A DNA stretch of 64,000 nt from Reticulitermes speratus. Lineage: Eukaryota; Arthropoda; Insecta; Blattodea; Rhinotermitidae. Positions 57,901-64,000 of this stretch are shown here, one piece after another. Position 1 is the stretch's first letter, and each line of letters opens with the position of its first letter. A model generated the notes under the pieces. The model saw only the letters and a list, made by a program, of their open reading frames with translations. It made no database searches and had not been told where the DNA came from. A program made the translations under genes and the position numbers. Location: positions 42,298,644-42,362,643 of the forward strand of contig JAJKFL010000013.1 of NCBI GenBank assembly GCA_021186555.1, written 5' to 3'.

Positions 57901-60686
57901 AGGATTGAGCATGTCCAGAAAAGGATCAGAAATATTTTACCATAAATATTAATTTAAATGCCAGCAACAAAGTAGTCAGCTGATGTAAAACTGTAACTGA
58001 ATACTAGCATATGAATTGTAAATAGTGGTTGAGTATCACATAACCAACAGCAAATGACTCATTGTATGATTCTGATATCAGTATGTACAAGACTGGATAG
58101 AATTTTGAAGTGGTGAATGCTGTGTTAGTTTTTTATGCTTTTCTTTGGAGATGTAGATTTTTTGTATCACTTCATGTAGGAACATATGCTCTTTGCCTGT
58201 GTAGACATTAGTCCATACTACTGGTCATACCGAGTGGCTGTAGCAGGCATTTAATGTCTTGCATACTCATGGAGTGCACATGGTGTCTGCATACTTGTAA
58301 AATAGATTCAGCTTGTACAGTGTGTTCATTCGCAGTACTTCTGCAGAGTATGCATCTTGGGGGGGGGGGAATGCTGCTTAAGGCTTTATGAAGTATATCC
58401 AACTTAACAGTGCACCAAAAAGAAGATTGTACAGAATAATGGAAAACTTCTAAACAGCAATTGTCCCACAGATGAAAACTTGGGGTTTATATTAAATAGT
58501 TAGACAGACACCCAGAAGAACTAATATCAGTGTTCCAAAACTGTCTGTACATTTCGTAAAGTTCCCTTGCATTATCTTGAAGTTTGATTCTGGTGTGCAG
58601 TGAGTGCATACAGTCACAGGGTTTATATTTTTCATTTCTGGCCATTACATTGGATTAATTTTGACACCATTCTTCAGGGAATTAACAGAAGAAGAGAGTA
58701 TGTGCTGTAAATGTAGGACAGTGCCATGGCTCACACAGTACATTTCTCAGTGACTGGCTAATGATTGATAATTCATAGATTATGGCCTTCTGGCTGTCCA
58801 CATGTGAATCAGTTAGTTGTCATTTGTGGGGCACGCTAGAAGGTAGAGTTTGTGTGAAAAGCTACGTTCTTTGCAAGAACTGAAAGAGTGTTCAAAAGTA
58901 AATTGATTGCTAATATTTCAAGATGAGCTCCTGCATATGTCAGGAAGCATTGTCAGACTGTGTGAAGCCTGCTTAGAAGCTGGGGCAGGCGCCCTAAGAC
59001 TGTTGTATGAAATATATTAAGTTACAAAAATGTACTCTAAATTCACTGTAGATGCAAGCTTCTTATATAATAATTCTTCTGTAACACCTACCATACTTAA
59101 GGACACAACAAACTATACTCCTTGTGGTAGCAGAGTAGGTCCATATTGAAGTGCAGGAGACTTCAAATCCACCATATGCAGGGAGGAGAAGGTAGTTACT
59201 GTTGGGAAACTTTCAGTATGGGTACAATGGAAGCTGTGAGGGCTGTCTGCACAACAGACATATGCACACTAAATTTCTTCAAGTCTCTTGGATAAGTTCT
59301 TATACTTTTAAATTTTCAAAATCAAACCTGCAGTGCTGACTGTTCATGGCTGTTTAATTTGCATGTGTGATACATAATTCCCACGATTGTGAGTGTAGTT
59401 TTTCACATCTCCCTCCCAGGATGCAGGTGCCTCCAGCAAGCCAAAGTGTTGGATGTTTTGGATTTATCCAATTAACATTGCCGTTTTAATCCTTTGTTAT
59501 TGTAAGTCTAACATAACGCTGAGACAGTTGTATCATTTATAATAAGAAAACAGCACCTCAGCTGATTAATGTGCAATTTCTCTTCTATTTTTCCTTGCAT
59601 GTGCAGTTATTTTATTTATCCCTTTAAACTGTGTGGTTATTATGTGTACTACCAGGTTTAACATTAAAAAATTCAGTGTTCTTCCCACACATTGTATTTG
59701 TAGTTTTGTGTGCCTCTCAGAACCAACAGCATTATTTCTGTATACAATGTTAACTGATTGGTTTTAATCCCAGATGGAGTGTGTTTACTGGGCAGAATGA
59801 ACTGAATCTGTAAATATAATTCAGGTCTTAGCTTTTCAAGGGTTAAAGTTATGTTACTGCTTCTGGATACACTGTTGTTTGTGCATTTCAGTGAAAGCAA
59901 TGAAATTGACATTGCCTTCAACACACGTGTTGGGACACGACGGTTCATGGCACCTGAGGTGCTAGACCAGTCTCTAAACACATCTGCATTTGAGTCATTC
60001 AAGATGGCTGACATGTACTCTCTTGGCCTGGTGTTTTGGGAAATGGGCCGCCGGTGTGTGACAGGAAACAAACTTAGTGATGTCGATGATTATCAGCTGC
60101 CATATTTCAACTGTGTGCCCAGTGATCCTTCCTTTGAAGATATGCATGAAGTAGTGTGTATCAAAAGGATCCGCCCACACATTCCCCCAAGATGGGAATC
60201 AGATGAGGTATGAGAAGCAATTGTGACTTTTTAAAAGAAGAGTAAAGCCTTCTTCAGCCACATATTTTGCTCAGAAAGCCATTTTTCCTTTTTCCATATA
60301 CATGATCGTTATAACCACAAATACCAGCTTGTAAAATTCTTCTTATTCTCCCTTATCTCTCTGTATGTTCATTAGTCATTCCTTTCCTGCTCTCATTTAT
60401 ATGTATCACTTTTCTTAGCTTCTCCTCCTTGGCATTGGTCTCCTCAATGATGAGTATTTGTACTGAAGGAACCTCTTTTTAAGGTGGCAGAACCTATGAG
60501 GCATTTTCTCTACTACTGTGAGTATGAAATTTGTTAATGCTTGGGCATTTTTTTCAGATATTGAGGACATTGGCAAAAGTTATGCAGGAATGCTGGCATC
60601 CAAACCCAGCAGTGAGATTGACAGCACTCAGAGTAAAGAAGACATTATGTAAATTGGACACAGACAATACAGTTAAAATTGTCTAA
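21879..60686 (+). CDS. tkv: Thickveins, BMP type I receptor serine/threonine kinase
   Basis: Plasma-membrane receptor for Dpp/BMP ligands that phosphorylates Mad. Exons: 21879-21966 (inferred), 46828-47012, 51810-52030, 54796-54934, 56773-56965, 57528-57825, 59892-60207, 60558-60686 (TAA). All are GT-AG and in phase; total 522 residues, close to BMPR1A (532). Extracellular Cys-rich domain about 30-135 with [12 protein letters not shown] and NYT glycosylation sites and the CCNYTNLCN box; TM about 140-164; GS box [10 protein letters not shown] about 200-211; kinase 212-520. Seen: GKGRYGEV loop, K247, HRD 346-348, DFG 366-368, MAPE 394-397. The L45 loop [11 protein letters not shown] is the BMPR1 type that selects Mad/Smad1, separating it from Baboon and Saxophone. 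Intron 1 is about 25 kb and repeat-filled. No lesions. Confidence 0.92.
22560..22806 (+). mobile_element. tRNA-derived SINE, family 1
   Basis: Contains a B-box-like GGGGGTTCAAATCCCG near 22582 and the family body: CCCATCCAGCCTCCCATTCA, GGTGCTCTTTCC, GGTAAAGCGGCC. It then has CATCTAG, GAGCTATACCTCCATTCCC and a TTTACCTCTT tail. The A-box region is damaged. Confidence 0.75.
22807..24422. other. tkv intron 1, unclassified stretch
   Basis: No gene is visible. 23512-23690 begins CAGGGCTGG and ends TGGCCCTG, weakly like a hAT-type element, but without a matching target duplication. The rest is featureless. Confidence 0.4.
24437..24728 (+). mobile_element. tRNA-derived SINE, family 1, full copy with target duplication
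   Basis: Head GGCCGGGATAGCGTAGTCGG (A-box region), B box GGGGATCGAATCC near 24492, then the shared body and TTTACCTTTACC tail. Flanks TATAATTATTAATT (24423-24436) and TATAACTATTAATT (24729-24742) match at 13 of 14 bases, so both ends are fixed. This is the best reference copy in the window. Confidence 0.9.
25060..26370 (+). pseudogene. Decayed non-LTR retrotransposon reverse transcriptase
   Basis: Broken in all frames, but the order of motifs is clear: PVYKKG near 25065, a decayed FKKASDAV near 25255, [17 protein letters not shown] near 25400, the decayed catalytic site [10 protein letters not shown] (D replaced) near 25520. SVADFRYLG follows near 25790, [12 protein letters not shown] near 25960, KILGLQR near 26045 and RRMGWTGHV near 26160. 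This is the common insect endonuclease-reverse-transcriptase LINE type. Numerous stops and frameshifts. Confidence 0.8.
26812..26975 (+). mobile_element. SINE family 1 fragment
   Basis: Body text CCCACCCACC, GAGTACCGGGTGCTCTTTCC, ACTCATCT, GTGGAGCTGTAT and CTCCTCC follow the family-1 order. No head. Confidence 0.6.
27087..27290 (+). mobile_element. SINE family 1 fragment with a poly-G tract
   Basis: CACCCAGCCTCCCATTAAAT, then a G run of about 14 at 27137-27150, GTGAGGCTGGCCACTCACC, GTGGAGCTGTACGACCACTC and an ACTTTACCTGTATC tail. Confidence 0.65.
27628..27810 (+). mobile_element. tRNA-derived SINE, family 2
   Basis: Head GCCGATCCCGGTAGCCGTGC with an A-box-like TAGCCGTGCGGT and a perfect B box GGTTCGAATCCC near 27693. 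The body differs from family 1 and ends in a (GT)n stretch near 27800. It is tRNA-like but has no foldable acceptor stem, so it is a SINE and not a tRNA gene. Confidence 0.7.
28440..28645 (+). repeat. Dispersed repeat with hammerhead-like motif and short palindrome
   Basis: Motif G at 28519-28561 is followed by the palindrome TAATTACCACACGACGCCGTGTAATTA region (28566-28592) and the text CAGATTTCATCAACATCGC and GGCGGAAGCCTGAAATC. The downstream text recurs at 56385-56437 beside a larger palindrome. Its minus-strand open frames are the kind of hypothetical peptide commonly predicted from cockroach and termite repeats. Confidence 0.65.
28519..28561 (+). ncRNA. Hammerhead ribozyme-like motif G (degenerate)
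   Basis: Plus strand reads GUGAAGA, stem II GGGAC/GUCCC, GAAAC then GUC. Core C3 is G, breaking the C3-G8 pair. GUC is the classical cleavage triplet. ACC upstream can pair with GGU downstream. Confidence 0.4.
29117..30448 (-). mobile_element. Mariner transposon, full length, 1332 bp
   Basis: Perfect 26-bp terminal inverted repeats beginning CGAGGTCTGTCCAAAAAG, flanked by TA at 29115-29116 and 30449-30450. It encloses one transposase gene on the minus strand. The length is the usual 1.3 kb for mariners. Intact ends mean it could still be moved by a related transposase. Confidence 0.95.
29188..30243 (-). pseudogene. Mariner transposase, lightly damaged
   Basis: Begins at the ATG at 30243 with the N-terminal helix-turn-helix ([27 protein letters not shown]). 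Catalytic residues of the DD34D triad are present: D in [14 protein letters not shown] in [10 protein letters not shown] in [13 protein letters not shown]. It ends in FEGD. Lesions: an in-frame TGA at 30037-30039 just after GRPSTS, a frameshift near the PKK motif around 29683, and a compensating shift near 29645. Only three lesions in 350 codons suggest a recent insertion into tkv intron 1. Confidence 0.92.
30449..30810. other. Spacer in tkv intron 1
   Basis: CpG-rich with no recognisable feature. Confidence 0.4.
30811..31770 (+). pseudogene. Relic DDE transposase (Tc1/mariner-IS630-related, DUF4817-type N-terminus)
   Basis: Decayed but in order on the plus strand: MKYSV and [15 protein letters not shown] (helix-turn-helix start), [19 protein letters not shown] near 30930. 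Then GEVDPLLAY near 31200, NNRYWSADN near 31290, [12 protein letters not shown] near 31345. The decayed third catalytic block follows ([21 protein letters not shown], near 31575-31640) and the end [13 protein letters not shown] near 31740-31770. Many stops and shifts. The 172-codon minus-strand frame over it is an antisense shadow. Confidence 0.75.
31771..32524. other. Spacer in tkv intron 1
   Basis: CpG-rich. Its right end probably belongs to the repeat that carries hammerhead motif H. Otherwise I see nothing. Confidence 0.35.
32525..32568 (+). ncRNA. Hammerhead ribozyme-like motif H (core intact, best helix I)
   Basis: CUGAGGA at 32531-32537, a 6-bp stem II GGCACC/GGUGCC (32539-32544 with 32547-32552), GAAA at 32553-32556, helix III AC/GU closing a 2-nt loop, and GUA at 32560-32562 as predicted cleavage triplet. 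AGCUCC (32525-32530) pairs with GGAGUU (32563-32568) as a 6-bp helix I. Every conserved core position is present. The weak point is the 2-bp helix III. Confidence 0.65.
32627..33148 (+). pseudogene. C-terminal end of an insect non-LTR retrotransposon polyprotein
   Basis: One open frame of 173 codons with the C-terminal signature of the common insect endonuclease-reverse-transcriptase LINEs: [73 protein letters not shown]. The endonuclease and catalytic domains are missing, so the copy is 5'-truncated and dead. The stop codon lies at the end of the first unit of the 39-bp minisatellite that follows. Confidence 0.85.
33108..33302 (+). repeat. 39-bp minisatellite at the LINE 3' end, five exact copies
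   Basis: Five identical 39-bp units beginning GAAGAGGCTACGGACCTG and ending CAGACTGCAGAAT, then a GAATTAATGAATG tail. The first unit is the coding end of the LINE; the others duplicate it. Exact identity means recent expansion or homogenisation. Confidence 0.95.
33372..33677 (-). mobile_element. tRNA-derived SINE, family 3
   Basis: Minus strand starts GGGGGCACGCGGTGGCGCAG (A box), has a perfect B box GGTTCGAATCCCG near 33611-33623, a body with CCCTGGGGTCGACTCAGCCT and a TTTACCTTTA tail. The tail matches family 1, so the two families may use the same LINE partner. Body and tail exclude a real tRNA. Confidence 0.85.
33678..34332. other. Spacer in tkv intron 1
   Basis: Contains a (TTG)n microsatellite at about 34196-34216; otherwise nothing recognisable. 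Confidence 0.4.
34333..34534. mobile_element. Non-autonomous hAT-type element, 202 bp
   Basis: Imperfect inverted ends CATGGGTCTCCAACC and GGTTGGACACCCATG. Flanked by ACTTAAAG (34325-34332) and ACTTAAAA (34535-34542), an 8-bp target duplication with one mismatch. No coding sequence. Confidence 0.75.
34535..35480. other. Spacer in tkv intron 1
   Basis: Contains a poly-G run at 35199-35208; no gene seen. Confidence 0.4.
35481..35619 (+). repeat. 45-bp minisatellite, three copies
   Basis: Three identical 45-bp units start at 35481, 35526 and 35571 with TTTGTGAGCATTCGTTCACT; the last is extended by an extra GACA. The length is divisible by three, so a reading frame runs through, but nothing suggests it is coding. 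Confidence 0.9.
35966..36275. mobile_element. Non-autonomous hAT-type element, 310 bp
   Basis: Ends CAGCGGTCGCCAACCGGTGG and GGTTGGCGACCGCTG are inverted. Flanks AGTTAGAG (35958-35965) and GGTTAGAG (36276-36283) are an 8-bp duplication with one mismatch. Subterminal GGTCCGC motifs repeat near both ends. No coding capacity. Confidence 0.85.
36301..37745. repeat. 64-bp satellite-like tandem array, about 20 units
   Basis: Seventeen near-identical units (about 36420-37505), a broken segment at 37506-37555, then three more units (37556-37740). More diverged units occur at the left edge (36361-36420 and perhaps 36300-36360). The usual period is 64 bp; lengths vary only in the short junction between GGGTAC and CGTAACATT (CA/CG microvariation). 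Each unit has the inverted repeat CTGCAT-GAGAAGT-ATGCAG, a 6-bp hairpin. The minus strand is open in all three frames for up to 440 codons because the unit lacks stop codons there and 64 is not a multiple of three; this is not a gene. Confidence 0.95.
37746..38005 (-). other. Probable 3' UTR of the following LINE fragment
   Basis: AT-rich sequence between the satellite array and the minus-strand LINE C-terminus. No separate feature visible. Confidence 0.4.
38006..38515 (-). pseudogene. Jockey-clade LINE, C-terminal fragment
   Basis: Minus strand encodes the end of a jockey-type reverse transcriptase: [28 protein letters not shown], then [38 protein letters not shown] and [12 protein letters not shown]. 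The distal part is open (38006-38257); the proximal part needs frame changes. Catalytic domain missing. Confidence 0.85.
38516..39774. other. Spacer in tkv intron 1
   Basis: CpG-rich with G runs near 38619-38641. No gene or repeat identified. Confidence 0.4.
39775..40030 (+). mobile_element. tRNA-derived SINE, family 1
   Basis: Head GAGCCGGGATAGCGTAGTCG, B box GGGGATCGAATTCTGG, then ACACCCAGCCTCGTGTACAA, GGTAAAACGGCC and CCATCTAGCGCC. The TTTACC tail is eroded. Very similar to the copy at 24437-24728. Confidence 0.85.
40205..40345 (-). mobile_element. SINE family 1 fragment
   Basis: Minus strand carries the body order TTTTTCTCTTCGCC, GGGCCGACTCAGTCTCCTGT, TTCCACCAGGGTAAAGCAGC. Head and tail absent. 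Confidence 0.55.
40480..40640 (-). pseudogene. LINE C-terminal relic
   Basis: Minus strand reads [10 protein letters not shown], then after a frame change [19 protein letters not shown], matching the GRPRRRWEDNIKIDL-type ending of insect LINE polyproteins. Too short to classify further. Confidence 0.6.
40641..41373. other. Spacer in tkv intron 1
   Basis: May contain more of the decayed LINE; nothing else is recognisable. Confidence 0.35.
41374..41809. mobile_element. Non-autonomous hAT-type element, 436 bp, perfect 8-bp duplication
   Basis: Ends CAGTGCTTCCCAAAC and GTTTGGGAAGCAGTG are near-perfect inverted repeats. ATTTAGCG is duplicated exactly at 41366-41373 and 41810-41817. Internal GGGTAA motifs occur repeatedly. 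No transposase. Confidence 0.9.
41810..43575. other. Spacer in tkv intron 1, CpG-density boundary
   Basis: CpGs are frequent until about 42.2 kb and rare afterwards. A poly-G run lies at about 42496-42511. No gene is visible. Confidence 0.45.
43576..43645. repeat. Near-perfect 70-nt palindrome
   Basis: Arms of about 30 nt (GCTGGGTAAT-GGTTCCC ... GAGAC, 43576-43605, and its complement 43615-43645) separated by about 9 nt. The outer flanks continue with weaker symmetry and share the TTCTGGGATAT text with the palindrome at 56319-56405. Confidence 0.85.
43646..46827. other. 3' part of tkv intron 1
   Basis: AT-rich and CpG-depleted; no gene, RNA or clear transposon seen. Confidence 0.45.
47488..47640 (-). 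mobile_element. SINE family 1 fragment
   Basis: Minus strand carries GAGATTTTTCTCTTCTCC, GACCAGCTCGGGGGCTCAGC, CTATTCAATAGGGTACC and AGTAAAGCAGCCGGGG in family-1 order. Confidence 0.65.
48101..48137 (+). ncRNA. Hammerhead ribozyme-like motif I (core intact)
   Basis: CUGAGGA at 48103-48109, a 5-bp stem II ACCAC/GUGGU with a UUA loop, GAAA at 48126-48129, then UAUGUA. Helix I is weak (GC/GC). The flanking text resembles the right arm of the element in RpL34 intron 2. Confidence 0.5.
48288..51391 (+). mobile_element. LOA-like non-LTR retrotransposon with RNase H, 5'-truncated
   Basis: A 3.1-kb insertion in tkv intron 2, flanked by the exact 14-bp duplication TACATATTGGCCAG (48274-48287 and 51392-51405), ending in an ATTCT microsatellite tail. 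In order: [79 protein letters not shown]; catalytic YADDIAILI near 49684; [28 protein letters not shown]; RNase H ([43 protein letters not shown]); and a C-terminal [20 protein letters not shown] zinc-knuckle region ending at 51303. RNase H after the reverse transcriptase and the motif wording fit the LOA/Bilbo group. Several frameshifts and stops and an internal MITE make it inactive. Confidence 0.9.
49202..49363. mobile_element. Pogo/Tigger-like MITE, copy 2
   Basis: Inserted in the reverse transcriptase of the LOA-like LINE. Left end CAGTAAAACCC, right end GGGTTTTACTT; flanked by TA at 49200-49201 and 49364-49365. It is the reverse complement relative of the element at 5875-6048. Confidence 0.75.
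51763..51790. repeat. (AAT)n microsatellite
   Basis: About nine AAT repeats just before the polypyrimidine tract and acceptor of the tkv transmembrane exon at 51810. Confidence 0.9.
52523..52727. mobile_element. Non-autonomous hAT-type element, degraded
   Basis: Ends CAGTGCTTTTCAACC and GGTTGAAAAGCACAG are inverted repeats, close in sequence to those at 41374-41809. Flanking 8-mers ACTTAGAG and ACTTTGAT agree at only 5 of 8 bases, so the insertion is old. Confidence 0.65.
52750..54120 (+). pseudogene. Mariner relic with internal 80-bp repeats
   Basis: Ends GGGGGTGTTTGAAAAGTAAT and, read inward, GGGGTGCCTGAAAGTAAAG form degenerate terminal repeats. The plus strand retains transposase pieces in order: DESWISLYD near 53480, [17 protein letters not shown] near 53535, QDNAHSHT near 53763, a decayed catalytic [10 protein letters not shown] near 53850 and a final [13 protein letters not shown] block. 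Broken by many stops. 53178-53400 holds about 2.8 tandem units of about 80 bp. Older than the mariner at 29117. Confidence 0.75.
54121..54795. other. Rest of tkv intron 3
   Basis: AT-rich; nothing recognisable. Confidence 0.4.
54935..56318. other. tkv intron 4, 5' part
   Basis: 55280-55960 could be a decayed transposase-like segment, because DMWLFLRLK-like text near 55720 resembles a mariner DFWLFPRLK block, but I could not establish a full motif order. Otherwise nothing. Confidence 0.35.
56319..56405. repeat. 87-nt palindrome within a dispersed repeat
   Basis: Arms of about 42 nt meet at a short loop near 56361: GATCTGCACTCTTCTGGGAT on the left, its near complement ending at 56405 on the right. 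The following text (TCATCAACATTGCAGCGGAA) matches the repeat at 28600-28630. It lies in tkv intron 4. Confidence 0.85.
57826..59891. other. tkv intron 6
   Basis: AT-rich, with a poly-G tract near 58360-58369; no gene or recognisable element. Confidence 0.45.
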
Positions 60687-61289
60687 TACAAATGGAAACA
60701 TTGCAGGGAATGTGCAAACAAGATTTTTCACAGACTGATATAATAATTCAGCTAGTGAAAAGTATTCTGTTGTTATACTCGGGCAGGTGAAAATGCCCAT
60801 TAAGAAGGAAACAGAATGCACTGAAATTTATTAAAGTTAACAGTGACTGGTGTTGTGACCAACAAGTAAGTTCTAACTTACTGATTTACCCATTGTGTGC
60901 AGGAAGGAATGATGTGGCCAACAGCCATAACAATGAAGTGGTTGTTTGTTCGGTTTTGCATAATTAAGTACGTTAATTATGCATTGAAATTTAGGTTTCT
61001 ACCCCAGTGTGTACATTACAAGTGGAAGTGTGTAAAACAAGACAACCTTCTGGTGGCCTTGGCAACTATTAACTGTGCAACATTTGCAACATTGGTATAT
61101 GATGCTTTCTTTGTTCAATACGTGATGGAGCAAAGATTCTTGTTGTTTTAGATGATACACTGTAAATAAGACTAAGAATAATAGGTGCATAAGTTACATT
61201 AAACTTTTAATCTCACACTTGGGGTATACTTCAAGCTTTTAAGGATGAAACATTTTATTGTTCATGAATATTTTCATCTTCAGTCAAGA
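60687..61289 (+). other. tkv 3' UTR
   Basis: AT-rich sequence after the tkv stop. An ATTAAA hexamer near 61200 is a candidate poly(A) signal. No other feature. Confidence 0.4.
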
Positions 61290-61960
61290 ATAGAGCATAT
61301 CCAGAAGTTCCCAGACTGAGTCAGATTTTTATTCTTGGGCATTGTTGTCCCCTTCAAAGCAGGCAGTCTCCTTTTGAATTTATGTAACAGGTCCATCATT
61401 TCTGCCACTGCTGCAAGCACAACTGGAACTGACTTTTTGGAATCATGTGTAGGATGGCCAGCAGTTGTCCTTGAATTTTATGGATGTCCCAGAAAGATGC
61501 CCAATGTGATTTCATTCATGGAAATGAAGAAAGCATAGTGGCCATAACAGGCAAGTAAGGAGGGTAGGGAACCACAGATATGTTTTCAATGGCCAAAAAT
61601 TGCTGCATCGACAAACAGTGTGTGCCAGCACATTGTAATGGTGAATCAGCCAGTCTTGGTAACACCATCATTCCTGATGTTCTTTGTGACTCCCTCAGAT
61701 GTTGCTAAACCACCCAGTAGTAATGCTGGTTAACCATTTGGCACGGAGGAACAATTTTCTTATGAACTATGCCCCCACAGTCAAGATAAAAAACACCAAC
61801 ATGCTCTTCATGTTTGACTGGTCTTGTCTTGCTTTCTTTGTGTGTGCAGAAGACTATGTTTTCCACTGAGAGGACTGTCATTCAGTTTCTGGGTCATAAC
61901 ATTGAATTTGGGTTTTCTGTGTGTTATTTGTCTTGCAGTTATCCTGAGTTTGAAGCAGAA
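61290..61960 (-). pseudogene. Mariner transposase relic
   Basis: Minus strand, with frame changes: a decayed second catalytic block (IHHYNVLAHT near 61640), a decayed PPYSPDLAPCD block near 61565, then IPKSQFQLCLQQWQKWW and the end INSKGDCLL-GQQ near 61350. This is the order of a mariner C-terminal half. The upstream half and terminal repeats were not found. Confidence 0.6.
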
Positions 61961-62700
61961 TTTAGATGTGTTTATCCTTGAAATCAGCCAGTAGAAAATC
62001 ACAGATCACACTTTACATGCACAGAAGTAAAGACCTGTTGAGAAGCAACGCAGCAGGTTGTGGCTACAAAAGTCACTAGCCTGGCTCAGAAGATAGCTAC
62101 TATGGCACGTAGTGGCTGAAAGCTGTACTAGTTGCCAGTCTTGGTGCTAGCAGTGACTTTGGGAACTTTGGATACATCTTCATATATCTATGCTGGCATT
62201 GTCATGCAAAAAATATGTAAAAATTCAGTGGTTTGAAAATGATCAAGAGAAAACTTTGTGTCAGTAACGAGGCATTTCAAGCATAATATCCCTCTGCTTC
62301 CTCTTACCTGTCGAAATATAATCACATGGTACAAGACAACCTATGTTACTGGAGTGTCAGCTAGAAAATGCATGAATTTCTGACAGATATGTTCTTCACA
62401 ATGCCATACATTCTAAAAATGGTTATCATATTCACCAAATTTGAGATCTTGTCTTGCATATCATTGTCAATCAGTAGTGATGTAATATAACCCATTTTCA
62501 TGAAAATATTAGTCACTGGGACTTCTGTCAAACATGTACCTGTTAATTTAACAGAAACCCTGTACTGTCCATAATGCAGGGTGAACACATGAAAGGTAGA
62601 TCATTTTAATGTTTCTCAAGAAGTAAGAGGCACAGGAATGAAAACTAAACTTGCATGATCAAGTTCGTGTGACCACAGTAACACTTTACAGGTGTCTGGT
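61961..62700. other. Spacer downstream of tkv
   Basis: No recognisable feature. Confidence 0.35.
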
Positions 62701-62739
62701 CAGGTAACTGTGGGTAGCCCAGCACATATTGTATCTCTA

Positions 62740-63700
62740 TTCAAGTTCAGTCTGCACATTTCTAAGTATGGCAGGTGCAACTGTAGCTGCTACAGCTCAT
62801 ATCTTCCAGCAAGTCAGGGCAAAGTGGTGGGCAGTTGAATTTAAATGTTATCCTTTATGTGCTGCCACAAGGGAAATCAAGTGGTACAAGGTCAGGGAAA
62901 CACAGTGGCCAGGTGATAGGGCCGTTTGTATCAATCCATTTCCATGGCAAATGGTGTCATGTCAGGGGAAGGAGGTGGCCACATCCTAGGACCACCCATG
63001 CCAATGTATTTGTGTGGAAACCCAGTACAAGCATTTCCTTCTGAACTGCAACATGAAAATTAAGAAACACTGTGTATTGCTGGAATAGCATGTAATTAGG
63101 ATGGTCCCCTTCCAAAACAACATGAGAAATTCCTCTAATGTGTCTATATACACTGCACCAGTAACAGTGTGGAAACAAACGCCCAAGAAATTTTTGTTTG
63201 GCTAAAGCATGAAAGACATTGAACTTGATATTATCCCTTGTGCCTTCAATCCCTGCCTGCAAATTGTTCCCCCAGATTCTAACATTATGTCAGTTAACAT
63301 GCCTGGACAGATGGGAAGTGGCTTCATCGGTAAACAGTTTTGGCTGTAAACAGTTTGTCATTTTCAGTTTCGAAAGAATGTCACAGGAAATTTGTAACAA
63401 AGTTTTTGCTGTGCACTGTTAACATCATGTAACAGTGGACATTTTTAACTATTAGATCTCAGATGTTTTCACAGAATTTTTGCACTGTGAATTGTGGCAC
63501 ACTTAATTGTCGGTTTTCTTGGACTGCAAACAAAAGCTGCTGAAACTTCATTTGCCTTAGCTCCAGTGACTGGTCGTTTATTAGGGCTTTTCCCTTTACA
63601 AATGCAGACAGCTTCAAAGAACAAATTGCACCACTAGCAGATGCACATTTTAGTGGTTCACTACCGTCTCACTGTTTACAGTGTTTCAAAGTTGCTGCCA
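62740..63700 (-). pseudogene. Relic DDE transposase (same broad type as 30811-31770)
   Basis: Minus strand in order: a decayed N-terminal half around 63300-63690, TDEAT-HLSRHVN-HNVRIWG near 63270-63330, DNIKFNVFHALAKQKFLGRL near 63180-63240. The third catalytic block follows (GPITWPLCFPDLVPLDF near 62880-62930) and a decayed end. Open only from 62957 to 63262. The motifs match DDE-superfamily transposases with a DUF4817-type N-terminus. Dead. Confidence 0.65.
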
Positions 63701-64000
63701 ATGCAGAATCAAAATGTAGACACAGTTCACTCACCAGTCAAATACTACATCTACTTCACCAAAGGAACTGACCTACCCATGCCAAAATTGCACAACTGCC
63801 TACTTACCACCACATAAAATATAATATGTAAAATACTGCCCATTATATAATATTGTATAATATTTATGGAAGATTGCATTTGCAGTGAAGTAGACGCCAA
63901 GATGTGTTTCTACGTAAGTCTTCATTGGTACTTATTACAGATGACCAGATGAGAGGGTTGGTTCAGCTGTGACTAATACACAACTCTGCCTTGTTGAAAA
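63701..64000. other. Right edge of the window
   Basis: AT-rich; nothing recognisable. Confidence 0.4.

Overview
The window looks like insect genomic DNA: AT-rich, with short exons in long introns, GT-AG splice sites, and dense SINEs, non-LTR retrotransposons and mariner/hAT transposons. The protein matches are insect-like. The SINE and palindromic repeat types resemble repeats I associate with cockroaches and termites (Blattodea). That placement is inference; no species can be proved from the sequence.

Three conserved host genes lie on the + strand. (1) At 1-6460 is the 3' end of Dlg5, a MAGUK scaffold: PDZ4, SH3 and guanylate-kinase domains in seven exons, with the 5' part outside the window. 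(2) At about 13085-16250 is RpL34, ribosomal protein eL34, complete at 119 codons in three coding exons, with a CpG-rich promoter carrying an ETS site and a 5'TOP-like start. (3) At about 21.8-60.7 kb is thickveins (tkv), the BMP type I receptor kinase. Exons 2-8 are certain. A phase-compatible signal-peptide exon at 21879-21966 completes a 522-residue receptor and implies a first intron of about 25 kb. The genes do unrelated jobs: polarity scaffolding, ribosome structure and Dpp/BMP reception.

The space between and inside the genes is filled by mobile DNA. 5.6-14.4 kb holds foldback elements with hammerhead-like motifs, a MITE and a LINE tail. 18.4-21.4 kb holds SINE and LINE sequence, the LINE split by a hammerhead-bearing insertion. 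tkv intron 1 (22-46.8 kb) holds SINEs, LINE relics, a nearly intact mariner with perfect terminal repeats, a second transposase relic, three short hAT-type elements with 8-bp target duplications, and a 64-bp satellite array of about 20 units. tkv intron 2 holds a 3.1-kb 5'-truncated LOA-like LINE with a 14-bp target duplication and a MITE inside it. Downstream of tkv are two more transposase relics.

The most interesting signal is a dispersed family of nine hammerhead-ribozyme-like motifs (CUGANGA, stem II, GAAAC, then AUGUA). At least four keep an intact core, and several have compensatory helix I pairing. Two of the carriers are insertions of about 520-560 bp with 11-13 bp target duplications, as expected for small retroelements of the Penelope/retrozyme kind. 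CpG density also changes sharply: tkv intron 1 from about 27 to 42 kb is CpG-rich, while flanking gene bodies are CpG-depleted, which suggests long-term germline methylation boundaries.
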